From Cheiracanthium punctorium (lineage: Eukaryota; Arthropoda; Arachnida; Araneae; Cheiracanthiidae): a DNA stretch of 64,000 bases. Shown in pieces: positions 33,426-43,900 of the stretch. Below the pieces are notes generated by a model. The model saw only the letters and a program-made list of their open reading frames with translations. It did no database searches and was not told the origin of the DNA. Every line of letters begins with the position of its first letter. Positions within the stretch are counted from its first letter, which is position 1. The stretch covers positions 1,178,001 through 1,242,000 of the forward strand of contig JAWZYV010017538.1 of assembly GCA_038373885.1 (NCBI GenBank), written 5' to 3'. A program made the translations under genes and the position numbers.

Positions 33426-34550
33426 TACTGAGATAATTTTGTTCTCGTTGATACTACTGGACGTTTATCTGAAATTTTACACCGAGACTAGTAAAACGCC
33501 TACACGATACACACGTTCGCTCTTAAAAAATTGGTACAACATTTCACCTAAACATCGTATTAGAAAAGTCAGCTCCAAATCTCGTTCCAACATTTGGTGC
33601 TCAGGTTTAACCATACTTTGGTGAAGCACCAAATGTTGAAACAAGGTATCATCTTGTGAATGAAACAAGTACCATGTTTGTCAGTACCACCAATCTAAAG
33701 TGCCATGTTTGGGTGAAATGGTGTACTAAATTTTTAAGAGTGTATCATAACATCTCAAACTTATTCATGTCATCGTTTTAACATCCACAAATGCAAAAAG
33801 AAAAAAGAAAAGAAATAAGAAAGCAATAACGTTTTTCTTTTAAATTAAAAATAGCAATTAAAATCATAAAAAATTCTCAAAAAATTATATTTTAAAAAGA
33901 ATTGTTTCTTTTAAATTGGGTTTTAAAGGGGCTTTTCTGACTGTCATTTTTTTTAGCTGATACTTATTACCATTATAACGAGATAAATTAAAAGAAACTG
34001 CTTAGTATAATTACAAGTTTCTGTTTTCTCCTGATAAACAGTTAAAATATATTAAATGCTTTTTTATTCTCCTAATTTACTCGAGGATAAAAAGAAAATT
34101 ATTTTCAGATCCTCACAACTGTCCAAGCGTAGTTTTTGAAAGTAATTTTCTAATTCTTTTTAAAATATACACTCATCTTTTAAATGCTCTTTAAAACAAT
34201 GCATTTTCTCTTATTGTAAATTTTCTATAATTTTAATATGATTGAAAGCTTTAATTAATTAAAAACTTTTTAAAGTTTCACAAATAAAAATATAATTAGA
34301 GGACCATTTAGTGTGGTACGAATGGTCCAATCTTTTTTAGTTTCAAAACAATTCCTCCATTCACAAAGGCATGAAGGTCAGAGCTCTCAGGAACTTCATA
34401 CATAAAATATGCGAGTCTTCCAGTAAGTAGTATCCATTTTATAATATAAACATAACCACTAAATATGTTGCATAGCAAACATTTCTTATTTACGTGTACA
34501 CACATTAAGCAGCTTTTCTACATATTTACCCCGTACATTTGCACACTTAT
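33235..34550. other. AT-rich stretch with homopolymers, no gene
   Basis: It contains poly(A) at about 33399-33425. A short inverted pair around CAACATTTGGTGC and GCACCAAATGTTG (33588-33640) forms a hairpin with a roughly 25-nt loop. I see no coding similarity. Confidence 0.4.
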
Positions 34551-34554
34551 CCTA

Positions 34555-34762
34555 CCGTAAAACAAAATTTTGTATGTCTTCATCATGCAGCTCCGCCTCA
34601 GCCAGTCCGCTTAAAAATTCGAACGAGAAAAAAGTGACAAGCGTCACTCACTAATGTCACCACAATGTGCATCACAATTGTTGAAACAGTGATTAAATTT
34701 TCTGAATGGACTGACTGGCGGCGGATGTGTACGAGGCAGGCATACAAAATCTTATTTTACGG
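34555..34762. mobile_element. TA-flanked miniature inverted-repeat element
   Basis: TA dinucleotides border the block. CCGTAAAACAAAATTTTGTA at the left pairs with an inverted CCGTAAAATAAGATTTTGTA at the right, and imperfect complementarity continues to about 55 bp (CTCCGCC..CAGTCC). The TA target and long TIRs fit a Tc1/mariner-type miniature element. Confidence 0.75.
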
Positions 34763-34918
34763 TATAATAAGTTGGTAAGCATACGGGAAGTTTATGTAGA
34801 AAACAGCCTTATGTATGCATAGGTAAATATGAAAAGTTGTAACGAAATCTTTAGTGGTTATTTTTTAATTATCCAACGGGTACTGCTTTCTGTATGTCCC
34901 TCCGACAGTAAAAAAAAA

Positions 34919-35964
34919 ATATAGGTGTCCCAAAAAGGTGGCAACACGCTTTAATTCTTTATCGGTTCAAAATAATGTAAATTGAAAAAGTGTTTAAGAT
35001 AAGGTAGGAAAAAGACAACGCTGTGAAAAAATTCATCTCTTTAATTTACAGAAAGTTACACTTTTTGAATTTATATACGCCCCCCCCCCCCCCACATACA
35101 AAAAATTTCCCTACTAGTAAAATGTATCCCGTACACTCTAAGAAATACCAGTAATTTTGCCACACATATTGTTGTAAAATAATACAGCACTGTATGTTGT
35201 AAATCCCCTCAAAAATGATGTAATGACATTGAAAAGCCAATCACGAAGAACCTATGGCAAAGATTGTATGCCAACTGGCACAGTCTATATCACAACCTGT
35301 TGGCGTTATATTTTACAGCACTGTGTATTATAAATCCACTTACGAAATGCCGTAATGACGTTGATAAGCCAATCACGAAGAATATTGTATAGCAAATTGG
35401 CACAGTCTACAGCACGTGTGGATAAACGTAACGCCAACATCACAACGTGTGTATGCAATATACAAAACTTGAGAATATATCTTAAAATGTGTCAGAGATA
35501 TGAAGATAAATATATTCTGACTTAAACCACATTTCAATGGCTCTCGAAGGGGGGAAAAAACACCTCGGATGATCTCATTTCAGCGGTCGTACAAAAATTA
35601 CGAAAAAGATAAAATAAATTTTGCATTGGAAGCAAACGTTTACATTCAAATTCGTGCATAGCCCAAGACCATCATTGTTTAAATATGTCTCTGAGACGTT
35701 TTATGGTGAAGGGCTGAAATTTTGTACATCCCATCATTGGTGTATGGGGAACATTTTACTAATTGAGATTTTTTATCGACGGGGGTCGCATACGATTTTT
35801 ATAAAGTGCAACTTTTTGAAAACGAATGATAGGATTTTTTTTCTTAACTTAGCCTTTTTTTCTACCTCATTTCGAACATCTTTTTTCAAATTGCACAGCC
35901 CCCTTATCTCTAATAGATAAAAGAATCAAAGCGTGTTACCACTTTTTTTCGGACACCCTGTGTA
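34919..35964. mobile_element. Roughly 1-kb TIR element with GGGTGTCC-type ends
   Basis: AGGTGTCCCAAAAAGGTGGC with AACACGCTTTAATTCTTTAT is matched inverted at the right by CAGGGTGTCCGAAAAAAAGT with AACACGCTTTGATTCTTTTA. Inverted similarity continues inside (AGTTACACTTTTTGAATTTA against AAAAGTTGCACTTTATAAAA; AGTAAAATGTATCCC against AGTAAAATGTTCCCC). No transposase motif is visible in the interior. Confidence 0.65.
35183..35440. repeat. 131-bp tandem duplication inside the TIR element
   Basis: TACAGCACTGTATGTTGTAA at 35183 recurs diverged at 35314. GCCAATCACGAAGAA and GGCACAGTCTA keep the same spacing in both copies. The copies differ at many positions, so the duplication is not recent. Confidence 0.75.
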
Positions 35965-36428
35965 ATAAGATGTGTGCGTTATTTTTCATAGCAATCAATG
36001 CCTATTTATCATCGCAGTTATAGTACTACAGAGGAACAGGCAAGCCAGAATTCTGAACAATTTTCAACGTTTCAGGAAACTATTAATGAAAAAGAGGGGG
36101 AGAGAAGGGATTTCTTCAATCGTGGGAAAAATCAATAACACCCATCTATGCTATCTTAACGGCGCGCTTTCTTCCGAATCTAGCAATTGTTTAAGTTATC
36201 TCAAGCGGATGTTGCAGTTCTCACTGAAAACAACCTCCCTCCGAAAGATTCCACATCCCCCCCCCCATCCCCACCCCTTCCTCGAACCTTAATTGAAATA
36301 AACAAAAATATCGCACCACTTGAGAGCTTATACGTACCGTGGCTTTTCTAGATCATCTAATTTTTGAATATTTACTTGATTTTTTTTAACCATCCGATTT
36401 CGATACTTCACGAACCCTTCTTCTAAAT

Positions 36429-36731
36429 CAGCGGTTCCCAACCTTTTAACCGTGTGCCCCCCCCCGCCCCAAATAAAAGATAAATTATGATGGTCCCCCA
36501 CCTCCTCATTCCTAAACGCACTTATAATTTTTTATTCTTCATCCATAAATATTTCCTTGCCTTTCCTACAAAATAATGTTAACCATTTTAAGCGAAAATA
36601 GAGATGCTTGGAAGTAAAAATAAGGATAAATAAAAGATGTATCATTAGTTCTTTTCCTGTTTTTCTCAGTCCCCCCCTCCCCTCCCCTCTCTCTGCCAAC
36701 GCTCTGTTACCCAACTGGTTGGGAACCACTA
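36429..36731. mobile_element. hAT-type miniature element with GGTTCCCAACC ends
   Basis: CAGCGGTTCCCAACC at the left and GGTTGGGAACCACTA at the right are inverted. The flanks TTCTAAAT and GTCTAAGT agree at 6 of 8. This CAG(C/T)GGTTC-type terminus is characteristic of widespread hAT (Charlie/SPIN-like) miniature elements. The interior is rich in CCCC runs. Confidence 0.65.
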
Positions 36732-36813
36732 GTCTAAGTCATTTCATCAATATCAATGTTGCTTTGTCGTAAAAGGAATGGGGTGAAATTGAGGCAAAAT
36801 ACGGGGGGGGGGG

Positions 36814-37250
36814 GTATCTAAATTGTTTCAACAAAATATTATGGGAGATAGAGCACTTAGTAAGGAATCAAAATCCCATAGCAATGCGGGTTCAGGAACG
36901 TGTTGTCTTCATGTAGTTGTTAATAATCACTTTAGGAAAAGTGTTGAAGTGTTCGTCAAATTTCTTAAGCAAGTTTCGTATACAATGGGCTTGTCTCCAA
37001 AAATCTCATACAAGAAATTAAGTAAAATTTTTAAACTACGAATTTTACTCACATTTTTTTCTAAGAAAAATACGTTAGTTTTTGACAAACAATGGTCGGA
37101 AATTTCACTGTTGCTTCAGCACCCGTTCCAAAGGGATTATTGACAGCTCCATGAAGACACCGTTTTTGACCCCACATTGCTATGGGATTCTAATTCCTAA
37201 TTATCTGCCCTATCTCCCATAATATTTAGTTGAAACAATTTAGCTACATC
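36814..37250. mobile_element. Long-TIR foldback element
   Basis: Left sequence (CTAAATTGTTTCAACAAAAT, ATTATGGGAGATAG, ATCCCATAGCAATG) is repeated in reverse complement at about 37168-37245. Weaker pairing continues inward through GTGTTGTCTTCATGTAG against GTGTCTTCATGGAG, for roughly 140 bp of arm. The centre is unpaired and non-coding, and I see no clear target duplication. Confidence 0.65.
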
Positions 37251-37435
37251 CTATATATAGTTTAATCTCATATTGTATGACAGAGAATCGTCGTTTACAT
37301 TCACCAAAGCACGTCCAAGTTCACTCATTCTATAAATAATTTACTAATAAATACTTTACTGCTCCCATGGGGGAAAAGCACATCCGCCACAGGAGTGGCG
37401 ATGTTGCTGGAATAAATAAACTTTTTCAACTTAAA

Positions 37436-37693
37436 TTAATGAGAGTCTTCAAATTTTAGTCTTGATAATGCATCAGCATTACTGTGTTGACTGCCTTTCC
37501 GATATGTAATCGTCATGTTATAACGTTGCTGGGCTAAAGCCCACCGAGATAGCTTAGCACCATGGGGCGCACTTCTCGTTAAATACGTCAGAGGATTATG
37601 GTCTGAAACTATTTGAATTTCAGCTCCAAATATCCAGGTGTCAAATTTCTTTAATGCTTCCAGTACACAAAAGGCTTCTCTTTCAATGGTCGC
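37436..37693 (-). pseudogene. RNase H C-terminal part of the retrotransposon pol
   Basis: This frame continues RNase H after a frame change at about 37685-37740. It contains IKWATIEREAF, VSDHNPLTYL and a C-terminal NADALSRL, after which it stops at 37436-37438. The HNPL and NADALSR phrases are the standard RNase H end of Ty3/gypsy pol. Because the polyprotein terminates here, nothing resembling integrase follows, which confirms the unusual domain order. Two one-base losses in short homopolymers separate it from the upstream frame. They could be real mutations or assembly errors. Confidence 0.8.
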
Positions 37694-39641
37694 CCACTTT
37701 ATTTGACTCGTGCTTAGTTTTTACTGAAAAATGCAATAGGTAATTCCCATTGTCATCACGTTTTGCTAAGCATGCCCCAATTGCAGTGGCCGAGGCATCT
37801 GTGTATAATTGAAAAGGTTTCTCAAGGTCTGGAGTGTGTAAGGAAGGCATTTTTATCAGTTCCTCTTTGAGCTTTGTAAATGCTTTATCCGCCTCCGAAC
37901 TCCACGGTATCTTAATTGGAACGCTTTTCTTCGTCAGGTTAGTCAACGGTAATACGATTTGTGAAAACTGAGGTATATAGTCACGATAGTAACCAGCCAG
38001 CCCAATCAAACTTCTCAACTCTTTCTTAGTGGTGGGTCTTGCTAACTTTCGTATAATTTCAACCTTTTCTGGATCCGGGGAATGTTGTCCCGATCCAACT
38101 ACATGACCTAGAAATTTCACATGGGGTTTTCCAAATTCGCACTTTCCCAAATTTACTGTCAGACCTACTTCCTTCAAGGTCTTGAAAACATTGTCTATAT
38201 GAACCAAATGTTCATCCCATGTGCTAGAAAATATAGCCACATCGTCGATATATGAACGGCAGTATTCTCTATGTGCGATCAAAGCCTTATCCATTGATTT
38301 TTGAAACGTTCCTCCAGAATTTTTCATTCCAAAGGGCATGACATTCCACTGGTAATGACCTGAGTGGGTTACAAATGCGGTATAATGCTTTGAATTTTCC
38401 TTCATAGGAATTTGCCAGTATCCTTTGGTAAGGTCTATGACTGTAATAAATGATGCCTTTCCCACCTCATATATTAAGTCATTGGCTATTTTCATAGGGT
38501 ACACGTCTGGTATAGTAAAACTATTTAATAATCTGAAGTCGACACATAATCTGACACTTCCATCTTTCTTGGCAACGCAAACCACAGGATGAGCCCATTC
38601 GCTATCACTGTGTTCGATTAGACCCAGGTCTAACAGTTCTTGAATCTGTCGATCCACTTCTTGTTGCAAACTAATAGGTATTCGGTATGGTTTAAGTCTC
38701 TTTGGTGTACAATCTCCTGTAACCCTAACAGAGTGACCTTCTACCCTAGCGCGGCCAGGTTTAGCACTAAACACACCTGCATATTTTTTAAGTACATGAA
38801 ATAATTCCTGTACTTGCTTATTCGTTAACTTGGCATTCCCAAGGTATGTCCTAATATCTTCTATGCTTTTACTTTGTGCATCAGTAGGTGCATAATGAAT
38901 GGTCCCGAAATCTTCGTCTAACTCAAAAATCATACCAACATGATTTACTCTTTGAATATATGGACGCACTTTGTTCACATGAAGTTCTCTTATACTTCCG
39001 TCTTCCATTTCAACCTTTACAGATTGTGGTCTGGTAATCTGCGTAACTGTTCCGGGGCCGATCCAGGTGTTTAAAAGCTTATGCGAGGATGACGGTCTCA
39101 ATATTAAAACTTTATCGCCCACTGCAAATGACTTTTCTTTTGACCGGAGGTTATATCTGGAGACATATTCTTCCTGAGCCTTCTTGCTATTCTCAGAAGC
39201 GAATTCGTGAGCCCTTTTCAAACTCTCCACCAAGTTTTGCAAATATTCCGTAATTGGACGTGAGGCGGTCGTTGGAATCTGTCGTTCACCTGTCCAAATA
39301 TCTTTTAACAACGCTAAAGGTCCTGGAGGTAATCTTCCATATACCAATTGATAAGGTGACAATCCGGTAGTGCTGTGAGGCACTTCTCTATATGCAAACA
39401 TAAGATACGGGAGGTGAATGTCCCAATCTTTACCATATTCTTGTATAATTTTATTCAACATATCCTTCAGAGTTCTATTCCAGCGTTCGACTGCTCCCAT
39501 ACTCTCAGGGTGTCCTGGAGTGGAAAAGCGAGGTGAAACGCCCAACAAGTTCTCAAATGCTTGAGTTAACTTGGAAGTAAAGTTTGTACCTTGATCTGTA
39601 CAGATCATTTTAGGAAATCCCGTTTGGGTAAATATCTTCAT
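37683..39641 (-). pseudogene. Integrase core, reverse transcriptase and start of RNase H (one frame)
   Basis: A 652-codon open frame. Residues 1-60 hold the second half of the integrase core, with CTDQGTNF (second catalytic aspartate) and the ESMGAVERWNR block with the catalytic glutamate. The integrase C-terminal region, with LRPSSSHKLLNTWIGPGTV, resembles a GPY/F-like module. A linker of about 80 residues leads to the reverse transcriptase. Its motifs include LIEHSDSEWAHPVV, the first aspartate in VIDLTKGYWQIPM, and the YIDD active site. The connection domain and the RNase H start (LYTDASATAIG) follow. The first in-frame methionine is not a biological start. The frame simply begins after an upstream frame change near 39917. 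Confidence 0.85.
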
Positions 39642-40165
39642 TAATACATCACATGTGGTTTTAGCACTGATTTCTCTTACAGGAATGGCTTCAGCCCATC
39701 GGGTGCATAAATCTACTGCACATATGATAAACCGATGTCTTCTTCCCGAAGGTGGTTCTAGTGGGCCAATACAATCTAAACTCCATACTTCGAATGGTAT
39801 TTCAGGTCTGACAATAGGTTGTATGGGAATCCTATCTCGGTATGTCTCAACTCTTCTTAATTGGCATTCTTTGCAACTCTCAGAAAATTTTTTAACGTCT
39901 CGTTTGATTGATGGCCAAAAAAAGTATATTTAATTCGTTCTTTAGTTTTCCGTTCTCCTAAATGTCCGGCTAATGAAATCTCATGGGCCATTTTAAGCAC
40001 ATCCGATCTCTTACATTGGGGTAGTACTACTTGTTTGACATCTTCCCCACATATTATTTCGGCATGTACAAGAATACCATCTAGAACTTCATATGAATTT
40101 TGATGATTTTCTGCATGTTTCCAATATGGTTTTAACTGTTCGTCTTCGCCTTTGGAGCTTCTGGA
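39642..40165 (-). pseudogene. Integrase N-terminal zinc-binding domain and first half of core
   Basis: The coding sequence continues upstream of 39641 on the minus strand. There is an HHCC zinc-binding module (HEISLAGHLGERKT, then SCKECQLRR) and then WSLDCIGPLEPPSGR with the first catalytic aspartate of the integrase core, leading into VDLCTRWAEAIPV. A one-base change in a T-run near 39917-39923 and another near 40150-40170 separate this part from its neighbours. It has the expected spacing to the protease upstream. I infer that integrase was intact in the ancestor. Confidence 0.75.
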
Positions 40166-41045
40166 ACGATGCTACAGTCTCAGGAACTTTCGCGTTCTTC
40201 TCTGCTTCAGTGTTTTCAGTCCTTGTTTGTACATTTCCCGATACCAAGTGATTTATATACTTTTTGTCTTCGTCTTCAACTAAAATACTGCACACATCAG
40301 ATTTTAATTCCATACCATTAAACAACTGTATGTTTTCTTTCATTAATTTAAATGCCGTATTACAGATTAACATATCGCATTTTAGTTTTCTAGATATACC
40401 ACATATAACCGGTACTCTTCCATGTAACCCATCGTTTATTTTTACATTCACTATTTTTAACGGAACTGTTTCTTCTTCTCCAAACGCTGAGTAAAGCTTT
40501 ACAGTACCTTCACTCTTTTCTTCATGTTTCTGTATTAAATCATTTCGTATGACTGATATTTGTGCCCCAGTATCTACGATACCATTAAATGTTTTCCCTT
40601 CGCATTCAACTTCCAAAATCATAAGATTATCGCAATTACTTTTGAGTTTAAATTTATCTGATATTCTCAAATCAACCCGTGCGGTGAGCATGCTCAATTT
40701 TTCTTCAGTGTTATCTTCTTTATTCGCGTCACTAATCTGCATTTGAACTAAATTGCTCTGTGCACGCTCTGATCTTCTGTTATGGAAATTAAGTGAATCG
40801 CTTTTATTTTTAAATCTCTGACATTGCGATCGCAAATGTTCACACGATCCGCATTCAAAACATCGATTCCGCTTCCTTTGTTCATGAAAATTTTCCTTTC
40901 TCCTATCTTGAAAATCATTTTCCTTTCGAGTCGTTGTATTTCGGCGACTTTCAAAATTTCCGTATATTGACTGGTACGGGTTAGTTGCCCAATTATCGTT
41001 TTCTGTTTTCGCAAGAGGACGTTCCTTGGCGAATTTTGGCTTCAT
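40089..41045 (-). pseudogene. Nucleocapsid zinc knuckle and aspartic protease
   Basis: A 318-codon frame. Residues about 62-75 form a CX2CX4HX4C zinc knuckle (CFECGSCEHLRSQC) for RNA packaging, preceded by a basic, Asn/Arg-rich tract. The retropepsin motif FNGIVDTGAQISVI follows at about residues 155-170, with DTGA as the active site. The last about 30 residues, after PETVASF, are out of frame with the integrase that should follow. The frame is the same as gag upstream (41100-41621), from which two stop codons, one TAG and one TAA, separate it. Gag and protease were therefore probably one continuous frame originally. Confidence 0.8.
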
Positions 41046-41099
41046 TACTCTTCTTACATCGTCATCTAGTTTTTAGGCCAACATTATTGGGGATACAAT

Positions 41100-41621
41100 C
41101 TACGTCCATTCATCCATGAAATGTTCTTTTACTTCAAATGGTACTTTTCTTTTAATCTGATCAGTGATCATCAGATTTTTTAAATCTTCTAGAGATTTAA
41201 TTTTTAACCCGTCAATCCACCCATCAAAATAGGCTTTCATTTTAAAATAAAATTCCATTGATGTTTCTTCTGTGGACTTTTGGCGTTTCATAAATAACTG
41301 TCTGAATTTCTCGGCGCTTAATTTAAATCTTTTAAACAGCATCTTCTTAATTTCATCGTAATTTTGCGCTACCTCTTCTGTTTCCCTAGCAATCAAACTG
41401 GAAACAGGAGTTGGCAACACCCCAATTAAATGAGCAACCCAATTTTTTTTATCGACGCCAAGCATCTTTAACTGTCTCTCAAACAACGTAAGAAATAAAC
41501 AGATATCACTTTCCTTCGGATCAAACCTAGGCAATAACTTTTCTAAATTAGTTTTAACACCGCTTCCTTCCCGTACTTGGCTTCCCAACATCGCATTTTC
41601 TGCCATTTTTTCAATTTTCAA
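41100..41621 (-). pseudogene. Gag capsid-like region
   Basis: A 173-codon frame with the retrotransposon gag pattern: LLPRFDPKESDICLFLTLFE, a VAHLIGVLP segment, KMLFKRFKLS, and a helical C-terminal part ending at FMDEWT before a TAG. Gag proteins form the particle that packages element RNA. The fold here is predicted all-helical from composition. The TAG and a TAA 18 bases further interrupt continuity with the nucleocapsid part, and a frame change precedes it at about 41655. Confidence 0.75.
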
Positions 41622-41626
41622 TTTTT

Positions 41627-41830
41627 CTAATTCAAAAACTTTTTCTTTTTCTTCATTTCTATCAGCAATATTTCTTTACAAAATTCTTCATCATAGTTTT
41701 TATCGTTCGTAATCAGATCACGTAACTTCACCACAGTAAATGTCGTATCAACCGTTAAACCCAGTTCTTCAGCAAGAACTATTAAATCTTGTTTCTTTCC
41801 CTTACCATAAAACGCCATTTCACTTTTCAA
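41627..41830 (-). pseudogene. Gag N-terminal segment
   Basis: The likely gag start is MAFYGKGKKQDL (the methionine four codons after the first available one fits better). It is followed by LIVLAEELGLTVDTTFTVVK, a short helical segment resembling a SAP-like or gag N-terminal helix pair, then LRDLITNDK. The frame then runs into a lysine-rich tail created by a one-base frame change in an A-rich run. In the other frame the text becomes acidic and helical and joins the 41100-41621 part. Confidence 0.65.
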
Positions 41831-42089
41831 ATGCTAGTTTTCAGCTACGGTTACAGGTATATGTTTATATACGAATCAGGAGGATTCTTCAAGTAAATAT
41901 GCCGGGACGGCCAACTATATATTAACACCAACAGGGAAACTTCCTTCAAAACCTGCCAAACTGGCCTATTAAACTTCAAAATAATGCAGATCAACTGCTA
42001 TAGCTACGTACAAATACAGTTGCATGAAATTGATGAAGAAATACAGCTCTCACCTGAGCATTCTGTAGTATCGCATTCAATTCAATCCA

Positions 42090-42107
42090 ATCCTGCCGAC
42101 TACGCCA
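42090..42107 (-). other. Primer-binding site complementary to tRNA-Ser 3' end
   Basis: The minus strand reads TGGCGTAGTCGGCAGGAT. This is the complement of ATCCTGCCGACTACG plus CCA, the 3' end I know for metazoan tRNA-Ser(AGA). All 18 positions pair. It lies about 260 bases before gag, exactly where the minus-strand primer site of an LTR element belongs, and it fixes the LTR end at about 42108. Confidence 0.8.
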
Positions 42108-42290
42108 GTAAAGTTTTCCCACGCTAATTTTCAAATTTTATTGGAACATTTACAAACACTATAACCATCTTCAAAATGGTAACCGATAATTTAAATTACA
42201 CAATACACATATACAGGCTTAGACTCTAGCCATTTACAAGGCGGCTAGCATCAGTCAGGTCCTTTTATATAATAAATTTTTAAAATTCAA
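42108..42290 (-). promoter_or_regulatory. Probable R/U5 and core promoter of the 5' LTR
   Basis: On the minus strand a TATA box (TATATAAAAGG) lies at about 42261-42271. AATAAA lies at 42137-42142, about 30 bases before the LTR end set by the primer site. That is the expected order of promoter, R with poly(A) signal, and U5. The U3 start was not found; it lies somewhere upstream (higher coordinates, perhaps toward 42560). Without a 3' LTR to compare, this is inference from signals and spacing. Confidence 0.55.
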
Positions 42291-42319
42291 TCTTTAGAAA
42301 ACAACGCGCACACTTATTT

Positions 42320-42345
42320 TATTTACTAGCCCGTGTTCTTTTAAC
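42320..42345 (-). mobile_element. Weak Helitron-like 3' end
   Basis: The minus strand reads CCGTTAAAAGAACACGGG followed directly by CTAG and T. The stem is short and the spacing tighter than usual, so this is only a possible terminus. It would lie inside or beside the LTR. Confidence 0.2.
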
Positions 42346-42499
42346 GGCTCGCTCATTTATTCAAGAAGCGGGTGCGTTTATAATCTTTACTGTAAGTATG
42401 AAATTTTTCATTTTATTATAACCACTTATTTTTTTTACTATTCTTTAAATTATGGCTGCTTTTTCAATCATTAAATGACTTTTATTGAATTTTCACTGA

Positions 42500-42548
42500 T
42501 GTTGGAGTCCGTCGGTTCTGGTAATCGTCGGTCCGTCGGTTCTGGATC
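42500..42548. repeat. Short direct duplication GTCCGTCGGTTCTGG
   Basis: The 15-base phrase occurs twice about 22 bases apart (near 42509 and 42531), bordered by TTGGAG and CTCCAA. It may belong to the U3 part of the LTR. Confidence 0.6.
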
Positions 42549-42740
42549 TCCAATTTTGTAACTTTTAATAACTTGATATAAATTGTATTAATTCGTAAAC
42601 AGGTTTGAAAGGGAGAAACAGAAAACATGTACATGGGTGGTAATTTTTGTCGCCCATGTATTTTGAGGAGCTCATCTTAAGTTTTCTAACACTTGAAAAC
42701 TTGATTAATTTGAAAGATTTCAGTATGCTATAAAATTGTT

Positions 42741-42930
42741 TATTATGCCGGTGGATGCGATGGGAGTCAAACCCTATACGAACCTCTATATGGGGCCCAT
42801 AATAGCATATTCTTTAAAATTCCCCAAGTGGTACATTACTTCTTTCATGATAATGACGATATGCACCCCCCAAAATCAATTCCTGGGTACGCCACTGCCG
42901 CGCACAGCCAGCTGTCGTGACACTCGTTGA
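42741..42930. mobile_element. Possible hAT-type fragment joined to a TTAA-family palindrome scrap
   Basis: The right end CTGGGTACGCCACTG resembles the hAT TIR of the CAGGGGCGTAGCC family. It is followed at once by GCGCACAGCCAGCTGTCGT, the centre of the TTAA-family palindrome. The left boundary is uncertain. Confidence 0.35.
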
Positions 42931-43290
42931 CATTCGAGGGCACCTCAGCTGCTCATTATTTCCAAGGAACATTTTTGATTTTTTTTTTTTTTTTTTTTTT
43001 TACAGTGAGGGTCATTTTTAAGTAAATTTAGGTTTTTTTAAGCCAATGGAGAGAGCAATATTTATGAAAGAACGGTTACAGTAGTTTCCAGATGGGAATG
43101 TTTACTTTCTGTATGGTATTCGTGAGCCTAATTTTTCTTCCTGGTTTTTTACAGTAGGTAACAACAGGATCTCGTGAAAGGAAAATTGCGAACCACCGCT
43201 TGGGCATCAATGATATTGTGCATTAGATATCCTACTAAACTTAAAGGACCCCCGCTTACGCATTTAGAAAAGAAATCAAAATATAATGAA

Positions 43291-43456
43291 CCCTTTGAAG
43301 CGGAACCATTTTCCAATACTGAAAAAAGGGTAGCCGTTGCCATTGCTCGATTTAACTACCAGCAAGATAGCGGTCGATCGAATCGTTCATCGCGTGCCAC
43401 AGATCTAGAGACCATTTTTGACACAGCTGGCTGTGTACGCCCGCAGCCAGCTGTGG
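43291..43456 (-). mobile_element. TTAA-family element, first part of a copy split by insertions
   Basis: It starts CCCTTTGAAGCGGAACC after TGAA and runs through the first palindrome arm to CGCAGCCAGCTGTG. The second arm is lost. Matching outer parts resume at 43901-44046 and 47691-47794. Confidence 0.75.
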
Positions 43457-43672
43457 GCTTACAACGGGCGCTAGAGAAAAGAAAAAAAAACATTTTCAAG
43501 GCCTGATGAGCGTTATGAATAGGATGTCATATCGATTGCAACAGCTCATTTTGTCACGCAAATAATTCACTTTTTTTTATTCTCAGAAATAAAAAGGAGC
43601 TTAAAATAGCAAATACTCACTTAAAAATGAGGGAACCGGTGGATTTTCAGATTTTTAAAGTAGCACAGATTG

Positions 43673-43696
43673 GTGTGTGTGTGTGTGTGTGTGTGT
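43673..43696. repeat. (GT)n microsatellite
   Basis: About 12 GT units follow GATTG. Confidence 0.95.
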
Positions 43697-43900
43697 TCTT
43701 AAATACATAATTATGAAAACTTTCAAGCGGATCGTATAAACGGTGTAGATGCTTATACGCTTTTTCTCTGCTTTTTAATCCTTTTGAACATTTTAATCTT
43801 TTTGGAGTAATAGCAGTAAAATATTTATATTGAAGTGATTGCCCAGAATTCTTACTTAGAGTGAGTCAGGGATCAGCGTAACTATATAGTAGGATTTCCA

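Larger units (their letters stand above)
37436..42290 (-). mobile_element. Ty3/gypsy LTR retrotransposon, degraded, integrase-first pol order
   Basis: Read on the minus strand the parts are, in order: probable 5' LTR, primer-binding site, gag, CCHC nucleocapsid, DTGA protease, zinc-binding integrase, reverse transcriptase and RNase H. Integrase before reverse transcriptase is the Ty1/copia order, but the sequences are Ty3/gypsy-like, which is the arrangement reported for Gmr1-like elements. The IN-RT junction lies within one uninterrupted frame, so the order is not an assembly join. Two nonsense codons in gag and several one-base frame changes disable it. The 3' LTR was not found. The region beyond RNase H shares no obvious sequence with the proposed 5' LTR. 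Confidence 0.88.

Noticed and set aside
43672..43900. Continuous TTAA-family sequence between 43456 and 43901
   Set aside because: This interval does not match the family and contains a GT microsatellite, so it was treated as an unrelated insertion or replacement.
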